DNA of 5,165 nucleotides, taken from the NCBI GenBank assembly GCA_024644185.1, contig JAHELM010000227.1:1-5165 (forward strand), read 5' to 3'. The first letter of the stretch is position 1. Each line of letters begins with the position of its first letter. A program made the position numbers and the translations under genes. A model generated the notes under the pieces. The model did not search any database, was not told the origin of the DNA, and saw nothing but the letters and a program-made list of their open reading frames with translations. The stretch comes from Rhodospirillales bacterium (GTDB taxonomy: Bacteria > Pseudomonadota > Alphaproteobacteria > UBA8366 > JADFVY01). Below are positions 1 to 5,165 of this stretch, piece after piece.

Positions 1-1
1 G

Positions 2-463
2 GGCGATATCCTGGTGGTTGCCCCGACCTCTTTTTCCGATGCCGGCTATTTCGGCGACCTGCTGGCCACCGCGCTGCAGGTACGCGGGGTGCGCGGGCTG
101 GTGATCGACGCCGGTGTGCGTGACGTGCGCGATCTGACCCAAATGGGATTCCCGGTCTGGTCGAAATGCATTTCGGCCCAGGGCACGGTGAAGGAGACGC
201 TCGGCAGCGTGAACGTTCCCATCGTGTGCGGCGGCCAGGCGATCGAGCCGGGCGATGTAATCGTTGCCGACGACGACGGCGTGGTTGTCGTGGCACGCCG
301 GGACGCGGCGGAGGTGCTGGAAAAGTCGAAGGCGCGGGAGGCGCGCGAGGCCAGGGTGCGCGAGCGCTACCGGGCCGGCGAACTGGGTCTCGACATGAAC
401 GACATGCGCGGGCCATTGGCCGCGAAGGGCCTGATATATATCGAGCAGGAGGCGGAGGACTGA
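2..463 (+). CDS. ligK: 4-carboxy-4-hydroxy-2-oxoadipate aldolase, RraA-like family (5' truncated by window edge)
   Basis: This is the C-terminal 153 residues of a class II, divalent-metal-dependent aldolase of the RraA-like fold (LigK/GalC/ProA type). The family cleaves 4-carboxy-4-hydroxy-2-oxoadipate to pyruvate and oxaloacetate in the cytoplasm, and usually also decarboxylates oxaloacetate. It is the last step of protocatechuate 4,5-cleavage and of gallate breakdown. The frame is open to base 2, so the gene starts upstream. Family members have about 225-240 residues, so about 75-85 are missing, and the GTG at base 14 is an internal valine. Fragment residues 18-23 (GDLLAT) and 38-41 (GVRD) match the active-site loops. 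R40 and D41 correspond to the catalytic arginine and metal-binding aspartate, and D19 lies 21 residues before R40 as in the Pseudomonas aldolase. The QGTVK, SVNVP and VADDDGVVVV segments are also typical. The stop lies 3 nt before ligJ. A generic RraA-like protein is the alternative, but the ligJ neighbour makes that unlikely. Confidence 0.93.
   Translation, partial: GDILVVAPTSFSDAGYFGDLLATALQVRGVRGLVIDAGVRDVRDLTQMGFPVWSKCISAQGTVKETLGSVNVPIVCGGQAIEPGDVIVADDDGVVVVARRDAAEVLEKSKAREAREARVRERYRAGELGLDMNDMRGPLAAKGLIYIEQEAED
447..458 (+). promoter_or_regulatory. Double Shine-Dalgarno for ligJ, inside the end of ligK
   Basis: AGGAGG (447-452) and GGAGG (454-458) both lie in the last codons of the aldolase gene. 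The second is 8 nt from the ATG at 467, which is ideal spacing and fixes the ligJ start. The arrangement implies tight co-translation of aldolase and hydratase from one transcript. Confidence 0.75.
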
Positions 464-466
464 GCC

Positions 467-1489
467 ATGATCATCGATTGCCACGGCCATTACACCACCG
501 CCCCGAAGCAGCTTCAGGATTTTCGCGACGCCCAGATCGCGCGTTGCGCCGATCCGCTGCGACCGGAACTCGGGCCGATCCGCATCGGCGACGACGAGAT
601 TCGCGAGAGCATCGAGAACAACCAGTTGAAGGCGCTGCGCGCGCGTGGCGCGGACATGACGATCTTCTCGCCGAAGGCCTCGGCCATGGCGCATCATCAG
701 GGCGACGAGGCGGCGTCGAAGGAATGGGCGCGCGCCTGCAACGACCTGATCCACCGGGTCGTCAGCCTGTTTCCCGACAATTTCATCGGTGTCTGCCAGT
801 TGCCGCAGTCGCCCGGCGCGCCGATCGAAAATTCGATCGAGGAGTTGGAGCGTTGCGTCAACGAGCTTGGCTTTGTCGGCTGCAATCTCAATCCCGACCC
901 TTCGGGTGGCCACTGGACGTCGCGGCCGCTGACCGACCGGTCCTGGTATCCCTTCTTCGAGAAGATGGTGGAACTGGATGTGCCGGCGATGGTCCATGTC
1001 TCGGGATCGTGCAACGACAATTTCCATGCCACGGGCGCGCATTACATCAACGCCGACACGACCGCCTTCATGCAGTTCCTGCAGGGCGACCTGTTTCGCG
1101 ACTTTCCCGAACTGCGCATCGTCATCCCGCATGGCGGCGGGGCGGTGCCCTATCACTGGGGCCGGTATCGCGGCCTGGCCGACATGCTGAAGAGGCCGCC
1201 GTTGACCGAACACGTGATGAAGAACGTCTTCTTCGACACCTGCGTCTATCACCAGCCGGGCATCGATCTGCTGTTCCGGGTGATCGAGGTCGACAACATC
1301 CTGTTCGCGTCCGAGATGTTCGGCGCGGTCAAGGGCATCGACCCCGAGACCGGGCACCACTTCGACGACACCAAGCGCTACATCGACAATCTGGACATCG
1401 CCGCCGCCGACAAGCGCAAGGTGTTCGAATTGAATGCGCGGCGCGTCTATCCGCGGCTCGATGCGGCGCTGAAGGCGCGCGGGAGATAG
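467..1489 (+). CDS. ligJ: 4-oxalomesaconate hydratase (amidohydrolase superfamily)
   Basis: This is a 340-residue cytosolic hydratase that adds water to the oxalomesaconate-derived intermediate to give 4-carboxy-4-hydroxy-2-oxoadipate, the substrate of the aldolase encoded just upstream. It belongs to the amidohydrolase-2 branch (LigJ type). This is not the LmbE-like GalB fold that does the same job in Pseudomonas. The sequence shows an N-terminal HGH metal motif (H6, H8), a further expected zinc ligand at H177 (VHVS), PHGGG at 221-225 (H222) and SE at 282-283 (E283). The known LigJ zinc site is two N-terminal histidines, one mid-protein histidine and one glutamate, so the set looks complete. 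NLNPDPSGGHW (140-150), GAHYINADTT (190-199) and the C-terminal NARRVYPRLDAALKA are characteristic of LigJ. Length matches the family (about 340). The ATG at 467 has a strong Shine-Dalgarno, and the HGH motif sits correctly at residues 6-8. It lies 3 nt after ligK. Confidence 0.95.
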   Translation: MIIDCHGHYTTAPKQLQDFRDAQIARCADPLRPELGPIRIGDDEIRESIENNQLKALRARGADMTIFSPKASAMAHHQGDEAASKEWARACNDLIHRVVSLFPDNFIGVCQLPQSPGAPIENSIEELERCVNELGFVGCNLNPDPSGGHWTSRPLTDRSWYPFFEKMVELDVPAMVHVSGSCNDNFHATGAHYINADTTAFMQFLQGDLFRDFPELRIVIPHGGGAVPYHWGRYRGLADMLKRPPLTEHVMKNVFFDTCVYHQPGIDLLFRVIEVDNILFASEMFGAVKGIDPETGHHFDDTKRYIDNLDIAAADKRKVFELNARRVYPRLDAALKARGR

Positions 1490-1574
1490 CGCCGGCGTCG
1501 CTGATACATTTTGCCGCATTGCAACAAGGAGAGGGAGCGACCAGATAGGCGGTCAGATAGAGGAGCGATTCCGA

Positions 1575-1796
1575 ATGACCATTGCCTATCACGATATTCC
1601 GGCCGCAAGCGGCAATTTTCTGGGCCGGATTCTGCGCCCGGTGGCGGCCTTTCTTGCCATGCTGGGGCGCAGCATGGATGCCGCCGAACTGCATGAGCGC
1701 ATGAACATGCTGACCGACGTCGAACTGGCGGCGCGCGGCATGACCCGGGACGACATCGCGCTGATCGCACGGGACGTTCTGCTCCGCAAGCACTGA
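1575..1796 (+). CDS. Small DUF1127-like protein
   Basis: This is a 73-residue protein with an ATG start 9 nt after a clear Shine-Dalgarno (GAGGAG, 1560-1565). Residues about 15-31 form a hydrophobic, possibly amphipathic helix. Residues 46-61 fit the DUF1127/YjiS-like consensus of a Leu-(Ser/Thr)-Asp-x-Glu-Leu turn followed by Gly-(Leu/Met)-(Ser/Thr)-Arg-Asp-Asp-Ile: here LTDVELAARGMTRDDI. DUF1127 proteins are small, common in Alphaproteobacteria and often stress- or phosphate-related or RNA-binding, but their roles vary and none is claimed here. The arginine-rich stretch usual before the motif is weak, so this is a divergent member at best. It lies 85 nt after ligJ and just before a terminator, so it could be the last cistron of the lig operon or have its own promoter; no convincing promoter is visible. 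Coding potential is supported by the RBS, the G/C-rich third positions and the terminator position. Confidence 0.68.
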   Translation: MTIAYHDIPAASGNFLGRILRPVAAFLAMLGRSMDAAELHERMNMLTDVELAARGMTRDDIALIARDVLLRKH

Positions 1797-1802
1797 AAAA
1801 GA

Positions 1803-1815
1803 CCGGCTTGGCCGG
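1803..1815 (+). repeat. Small hairpin after the DUF1127-like gene
   Basis: CCGGC (1803-1807), loop TTG, GCCGG (1811-1815) form a 5-bp stem directly after the stop codon. No T-run follows, so it is not a terminator by itself. It may protect the transcript 3' end or be chance in GC-rich DNA. Confidence 0.3.
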
Positions 1816-1826
1816 ACAATGCGATC

Positions 1827-1861
1827 CGAAAACGGCGCCCGCCTCACGGGCGCCGTTTTCG
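1827..1861 (+). terminator. Strong intrinsic terminator
   Basis: A perfect inverted repeat of 15 bp (1827-1841 with 1847-1861) surrounds the 5-nt loop CCTCA. The core stem is GGCGCCCG/CGGGCGCC, flanked by AAAA on the left and TTTT (1856-1859) on the right. The T-run is short and lies partly in the stem, which is common in high-GC genomes. It sits 30 nt after the stop of the DUF1127-like gene and before an AT-rich promoter-like region, so it likely ends the lig-side transcript. The symmetric A/T flanks would let it work in both directions, but no convergent gene is seen. Confidence 0.85.
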
Positions 1862-1888
1862 TTGGCGCTGGTGCCTGTGTTATCCAGG

Positions 1889-1907
1889 ATGATACTTGAA
1901 ACATCAT
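1889..1907 (+). repeat. Imperfect inverted repeat, candidate operator
   Basis: ATGAT (1889-1893) and ATCAT (1903-1907) are separated by 9 nt and overlap the putative -35 box TTGAAA (1896-1901). A dyad at this position upstream of an XRE-type regulator could be an autoregulatory operator. The arms are only 5 bp, so chance is a real alternative. Confidence 0.25.
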
Positions 1908-1924
1908 TATAGATAGAATATTAG
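1896..1924 (+). promoter_or_regulatory. Candidate sigma-70-type promoter for the regulator-hyf operon
   Basis: TTGAAA (1896-1901, 5 of 6 to TTGACA) is followed after 17 nt by TATTAG (1919-1924, 4 of 6 to TATAAT). An overlapping alternative -10, TAGAAT (1914-1919, 5 of 6), is badly spaced from that -35. The roughly 40-bp stretch around it is the most AT-rich in the window and lies between a terminator and the first start codon at 1966. Transcription would begin near 1930, giving a short leader of about 35 nt. The location is persuasive, but the exact boxes are an inference. Confidence 0.4.
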
Positions 1925-1965
1925 TTATCCTCCGTTGTCAGCTCCGGAAATCGGATGCTTCTGAA

Positions 1966-2277
1966 GTGATCACCGCCGCGCAAATCCGTGCCGCTCGCGC
2001 CCTGCTTGGCATCGACCAGCGCAGACTGGCTGAGTTGTCGGGGCTGTCGGTGCCGACCATCCAGCGCATGGAAGCCAGCGGTGGCGTGGTTCGCGGTAAT
2101 GTCGATTCCCTGATGAAGCTGATCGAGGCGCTGGACGGCGCCGGCGTCGAGCTTGTCGCCGAGGGCGCGATCAGCCAGGCTGGCGGGCGCGGGGTGCGGC
2201 TGAAGGCGTCGGCCAACGGTGGCCGGACCGATGGCGCCGACCCGGGCGCCACGCCGGGCATGAGGGACGGGGAATGA
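1966..2277 (+). CDS. Small XRE/Cro-family helix-turn-helix regulator
   Basis: This 103-residue protein is a probable cytoplasmic DNA-binding regulator. Residues 4-60 form a lambda-repressor-like (XRE) domain: QIRAARALLG as helix 1, then LAELSGLSVPTIQRMEA (21-37) as the helix-turn-helix with its recognition helix at about 28-37, then a helix ending LIEALDGAG. Residues 61-80 (VELVAEG to GGRGVRLK) are typical of a short alphaproteobacterial XRE subfamily. Residues 81-103 form a Gly/Ala/Asp-rich, probably disordered tail. No ligand-binding domain is present. The GTG at 1966 is the first standard start codon after an in-frame TGA at 1897-1899. It has only a weak Shine-Dalgarno, but it places the conserved MITAAQIRAAR start correctly. 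The gene overlaps hyfB by 4 nt, so it probably heads that operon and may control it or itself. The target is unknown. Confidence 0.88.
   Translation: MITAAQIRAARALLGIDQRRLAELSGLSVPTIQRMEASGGVVRGNVDSLMKLIEALDGAGVELVAEGAISQAGGRGVRLKASANGGRTDGADPGATPGMRDGE
2262..2277 (+). promoter_or_regulatory. Shine-Dalgarno and ATGA start-stop overlap, regulator to hyfB
   Basis: GAGGGA (2262-2267) lies 6 nt before the hyfB ATG (2274), inside the last codons of the regulator. The regulator's TGA (2275-2277) overlaps that ATG as ATGA. This is the classic layout for translational coupling by terminating ribosomes, and it fixes the hyfB start. Confidence 0.7.
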
Positions 2278-4283
2278 CGCCGGTCGCGGTTCTTCTCTGG
2301 TGCGTGGCGGCATTGCTCGGCACCGCGGTTCTGGCCGTTGCCATTATCCGCAACCCGGCCCGCCACCTCGTCGTGTACGGTATTGCCCTGGCTTTGTCGC
2401 TGATTGCCCTCGGCGCGTCGCTGGCGTCCACGCTCGCCGATCCCGCCGGGACCTCGACCGTCACCTTGCCGTTCGGTCTGCCCTGGCTCGGGGCGCATTT
2501 CCGCGTCGATGCGCTGAGCGCCTTTTTCCTCGTGGTCGTCAATCTGGCTGGCGCGGCGGCCAGCCTGTTCGGGCTTGGCTATGGCCGGCACGAAGAGGCA
2601 CCGCACCGTGTTCTGCCATTCTATCCGGCATTTCTCGCGGCCATGAATCTTGTCGTCCTGGCCGACGACGCGTTCTCGTTCCTGCTTTCCTGGGAGTTCA
2701 TGTCGCTGGCATCCTGGGCGCTGGTGATGGCGCAGCACCGCGACCGCGAGAATGTCCGGGCGGGATATGTCTACCTGGTGATGGCCGGTTTCGGCACGCT
2801 TGCGCTGCTGCTGGCCTTCGGGCTGCTGTCCGGGCCCGGCGGAGATTACGGGTTTGCCGCGATCCGCGCGGCCGGGCATGTGCCGGTGGCAACCGCGCTG
2901 ATCGTGCTGCTGGCACTGGTCGGCGCCGGGTCGAAGGCCGGCCTGGTGCCGGTTCATGTGTGGCTTCCGCTGGCGCATCCGGCGGCACCCAGCCACGTAT
3001 CGGCGCTGATGAGCGGCGCCATGACCAAGGTCGCGATCTACGGGTTCATCCGGGTTGTCTTCGATCTGCTGGGCGAACCGCCCTGGTGGGCCAGCATGGC
3101 CGTGCTGTTCGCCGGTGGCGCCACCGCCCTGATGGGTGTGCTGCATGCCGTCCTGCAGCGCGACCTGAAGCGCCTGCTGGCCTACAGCACGATCGAGAAT
3201 GTCGGCGTCATCTTCTGCGCCCTTGGCCTGGCGCTGGCCTTCCAGGCCAGCGGGATGCGCTGGGCGGCGGCCCTGGCGCTGACCGCCGCGTTGTTCCACG
3301 CCTTCAACCATTCCCTGTTCAAGAGCCTGCTGTTCCTCGGCGCCGGCGCGGTGCTGGCGGCAACCCGCGAGCGCGACATGGAACGGCTGGGCGGGCTGAT
3401 CCGCCGGATGCCGGCCACGAGCCTGCTGTTTCTGGTCGGGGCCGTCGCCATCTCCGCGCTGCCGCCGCTGAACGGCTTCGCGTCGGAATGGCTGACCTTC
3501 CAGGCAATCCTGCAAAGCCCGGATCTGCCGCAGTGGGGCCTGAAGATCATGGTTCCGGCGATCGGCGCCGTTCTGGCGCTGTCGGCGGCGCTGGCCGCCG
3601 CCTGCTTCGTCAAGGCGTTCGGCATCACTTTCCTCGGCCGGCCGCGCTCGCCCGCCGCACGGGAGGCAAACGAGGTCGACCGCGTCTCCACCGCCGCGAT
3701 GGCGGCGCTTGCCGCGCTCTGTCTTCTGGCCGGCATTTTCCCCGGCGTGATCATCGACTGGATCGCGCCGGTCACCCAGTCTCTCGTCGGCGCCCGCATG
3801 CCGGTGCAAACCGGGATCGCCTGGCTGTCGATCGTGCCGATCGCGGCCAGCCGCAGTTCGTATAACGGTCTTCTGGTCTTCGTCTTCGTCGCGCTTTCGG
3901 CCTCGACGGCGGCCTGGTTGATCCACCGTCTGGCCTCGCACCGGCTGCGCCGTGCCCCGGCCTGGGATTGCGGCTTCGTCGAACCCAGCCCGGTGACGCA
4001 ATACACCGCCGACAGCTTTTCACAGCCGCTGCGCCGGGTCTTCGGCACGGTGGCGTTCCGGGCCCGCGAGCATGTGGACATTCCGGCGCCGGGGGATACG
4101 CGGGCGGCGCGGATGCGCGTGGACCTGCGCGATCTGGTCTGGGACGGAATCTATCTCAATCTGGCACAGGCGATCGGCTACGTCGCCGACCGGCTCAACC
4201 ATCTGCAATTCCTGACCATACGGCGCTATCTGAGCCTGGTCTTCGGCGCCCTCGTCATCCTGCTCATGGTGCTGGCGCTATGA
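2274..4283 (+). CDS. hyfB: HyfB-like antiporter-type membrane subunit of a group 4 hydrogenase or related complex
   Basis: This 669-residue inner-membrane protein is related to NuoL/ND5, MrpA and hydrogenase-3 HycC, and close in length to E. coli HyfB (about 670). It should form a proton- (or cation-) conducting channel in the membrane arm of an energy-converting complex. About 15-16 hydrophobic segments are visible, from residues 5-25 to 652-669. Channel residues of the family are present: E141 in SWEFMSLASW, K221 in GAGSKAGLVP, H235 and H241 in HPAAPSH, K252 in AMTKVAIYG, H342/H346/K350 in FHAFNHSLFK, and E405 in LNGFASEW. Residues about 551-650 are a hydrophilic region with WDCGF (564-568), QYTADSF and FRAREHVD, seen in HyfB-type rather than NuoL proteins, followed by a last helix. 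The gene overlaps its neighbours by 4 nt on both sides (ATGA). No frameshift or missing key residue is seen. Whether the complex is a true hydrogenase cannot be told from this subunit. Confidence 0.92.
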   Translation: MTPVAVLLWCVAALLGTAVLAVAIIRNPARHLVVYGIALALSLIALGASLASTLADPAGTSTVTLPFGLPWLGAHFRVDALSAFFLVVVNLAGAAASLFGLGYGRHEEAPHRVLPFYPAFLAAMNLVVLADDAFSFLLSWEFMSLASWALVMAQHRDRENVRAGYVYLVMAGFGTLALLLAFGLLSGPGGDYGFAAIRAAGHVPVATALIVLLALVGAGSKAGLVPVHVWLPLAHPAAPSHVSALMSGAMTKVAIYGFIRVVFDLLGEPPWWASMAVLFAGGATALMGVLHAVLQRDLKRLLAYSTIENVGVIFCALGLALAFQASGMRWAAALALTAALFHAFNHSLFKSLLFLGAGAVLAATRERDMERLGGLIRRMPATSLLFLVGAVAISALPPLNGFASEWLTFQAILQSPDLPQWGLKIMVPAIGAVLALSAALAAACFVKAFGITFLGRPRSPAAREANEVDRVSTAAMAALAALCLLAGIFPGVIIDWIAPVTQSLVGARMPVQTGIAWLSIVPIAASRSSYNGLLVFVFVALSASTAAWLIHRLASHRLRRAPAWDCGFVEPSPVTQYTADSFSQPLRRVFGTVAFRAREHVDIPAPGDTRAARMRVDLRDLVWDGIYLNLAQAIGYVADRLNHLQFLTIRRYLSLVFGALVILLMVLAL

Positions 4284-5165
4284 CGGTTATCGGCGATCTT
4301 CTGGTGCAGTTCGCGCAGATGCTGGCGGTGCTTCTGCTGGCGCCGCTGCTGACCGGCTTCGTGCGCAAGGTCAAGGCGCGGCTGTTGCGCCGCCGCGGCC
4401 CGCCGGTCGTCCAGCCCTATCGCGACCTGCTGCGGCTGATGCGAAAGGAAGTCGTGCTGGCGGACAACGCGTCCTGGCTGTTCCGGGTCATCCCCTATCT
4501 GATTTTCGCCACCACCTGGGTGGCCGCCGCGCTGGTACCGACATTCGCCACCGGACTGATCTTCAGCTGGTCCGCCGACCTGATCGCGATCATCGCGCTT
4601 CTGGGAAGCGCCCGGTTCTTCCTGGCGCTCGCCGGCATGGATGCGGGCACCGGTTTCGGCGGTATCGGCTCCAGTCGCGAGGTCATGATCGCGTCGGTCG
4701 CCGAGCCGGCCATGATCATGGTGGTCTTCACCCTCGCCCTGGTCGCCGGGACGACCCAGCTTTCCGCGCTTGCCGGTTATATGGCCTCGCCGGTGGTCGG
4801 TCTGCGCGTCTCCATCGGGCTGGCGCTGATCGCCCTCACCATGGTGGCGATCGCCGAGAATGCGCGCGTGCCGGTGGACAACCCCGCCACCCATCTGGAG
4901 CTGACCATGGTCCACGAGGCGATGGTGCTGGAATATTCCGGCCGCCACCTGGCGATGATCGAGATCGCCGCTTCGCTCAAGCTCATGCTTTACGTGTCGC
5001 TGATCGCCGGCCTGTTCGTTCCCTGGGGCCTGGCCGCGCCCGTCGGCGCGCCATCGGCTTATGCCATCGGCGCGGCCGCATGGCTGGCCAAGATCGCAAT
5101 CCTGGGTTTCCTGCTGGCCCTGTTCGAAACCGCGATCGCCAAGATGCGCGTGTTTCGTGTTCCCG
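4280..5165 (+). CDS. hyfC: HyfC-like NuoH-type membrane subunit (3' truncated by window edge)
   Basis: The frame is open from the ATG at 4280 to the window end (295 complete codons, no stop). It overlaps the hyfB stop as ATGA. Full-length HyfC/HycD proteins have about 305-320 residues, so nearly the whole protein is here. It is the NuoH/ND1-type subunit that joins the membrane arm to the soluble catalytic module. About seven hydrophobic segments are visible (roughly 5-27, 70-92, 100-119, 138-158, 174-192, 232-250 and 260-282). Diagnostic motifs are QPYRDLLRLMRKE (45-57), GSSREVMIAS (130-139), AEPAM (141-145), AENARVPVDNPATHLELT (192-209; E193, R196, D200, E207) and HEAMVLEYSGRH (212-223; E213, E218). 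These acidic residues correspond to the NuoH quinone-end and E-channel loops. The hydrogenase-type wording of these loops favours HyfC over respiratory NuoH. The Shine-Dalgarno is weak, so translation probably depends on coupling to hyfB. Confidence 0.92.
   Translation, partial: MTVIGDLLVQFAQMLAVLLLAPLLTGFVRKVKARLLRRRGPPVVQPYRDLLRLMRKEVVLADNASWLFRVIPYLIFATTWVAAALVPTFATGLIFSWSADLIAIIALLGSARFFLALAGMDAGTGFGGIGSSREVMIASVAEPAMIMVVFTLALVAGTTQLSALAGYMASPVVGLRVSIGLALIALTMVAIAENARVPVDNPATHLELTMVHEAMVLEYSGRHLAMIEIAASLKLMLYVSLIAGLFVPWGLAAPVGAPSAYAIGAAAWLAKIAILGFLLALFETAIAKMRVFRVP

Noticed and set aside
1486..1501. Possible terminator hairpin just after ligJ (AGCG and CGCT arms)
   Set aside because: The stem is only 4 bp and the following TTTT is not adjacent to it. 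It is too weak to call, which leaves read-through into the DUF1127-like gene possible.
166..1548. Plus-strand open frame of 460 codons across ligK and ligJ
   Set aside because: It is a frame-shifted shadow: Arg/Gly-rich, no recognisable domain, and it crosses two genes with strong homology in other frames.
1519..1548. Promoter for the DUF1127-like gene (TTGCAA with a -10 near 1542)
   Set aside because: The -10 candidate (CAGATA) matches poorly and no AT-rich core surrounds it.
2300..3865. Plus-strand open frame of 521 codons inside hyfB
   Set aside because: It is a shadow frame with Arg/Gly/Ala composition and no transmembrane or motif pattern. hyfB explains this stretch fully.
1938..4001. 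Very long minus-strand open frame (687 codons) antisense to the regulator and hyfB
   Set aside because: It is rich in Arg, Gln, Gly, Asp and His with no domain-like pattern. This is what the antisense frame of a high-GC membrane-protein gene gives. The + strand reading has clear family motifs and RBS signals.
4226..4948. Minus-strand open frame of 240 codons opposite hyfC
   Set aside because: It has the same Gln/Asp/Arg/Gly-rich antisense composition, while hyfC on the + strand shows full NuoH-type motifs.
1..5165. CRISPR array, tRNA/rRNA genes, insertion sequences or attachment sites
   Set aside because: No regularly spaced repeats, RNA-gene-like stretches, transposase motifs or terminal inverted repeats were seen. 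The coding density is filled by the genes listed.

Overview
The window is high-GC DNA (strong G/C bias at third codon positions), and all genes are on the + strand. It looks like a free-living alphaproteobacterium, possibly a Rhodospirillales-type lineage. This rests on codon bias, a DUF1127-like small protein, and the style of the LigJ/LigK and HyfB/HyfC proteins. The taxonomic call is an inference.

Region 1 (1-1489) is the end of an aromatic-catabolism operon. It holds the C-terminal two thirds of a LigK-type 4-carboxy-4-hydroxy-2-oxoadipate aldolase, then 3 nt later a complete LigJ-type 4-oxalomesaconate hydratase. These catalyse the last two steps of the protocatechuate 4,5-cleavage (and gallate) pathway. 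LigJ makes 4-carboxy-4-hydroxy-2-oxoadipate, and LigK splits it into pyruvate and oxaloacetate.

Region 2 (1490-1965) holds a 73-residue DUF1127-like protein gene (1575-1796). It is followed by a strong intrinsic-terminator hairpin and an AT-rich stretch with a candidate promoter and short repeats. This is the boundary between the catabolic genes and the next transcription unit.

Region 3 (1966-5165) begins with a small XRE/Cro-type DNA-binding protein gene. It overlaps by 4 nt (ATGA) with a hyfB-like gene, which overlaps by 4 nt with a hyfC-like gene that runs off the window. HyfB is an antiporter-like (NuoL/MrpA-type) proton-channel subunit and HyfC is a NuoH-like membrane subunit. Together they form the start of the membrane arm of a group 4 [NiFe] hydrogenase or a related complex such as Ehr. 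The catalytic subunits lie beyond the window, so hydrogenase and hydrogenase-related complex cannot be told apart here. The most unusual feature is that the regulator is the first cistron of this operon and is probably translationally coupled to the first membrane subunit.
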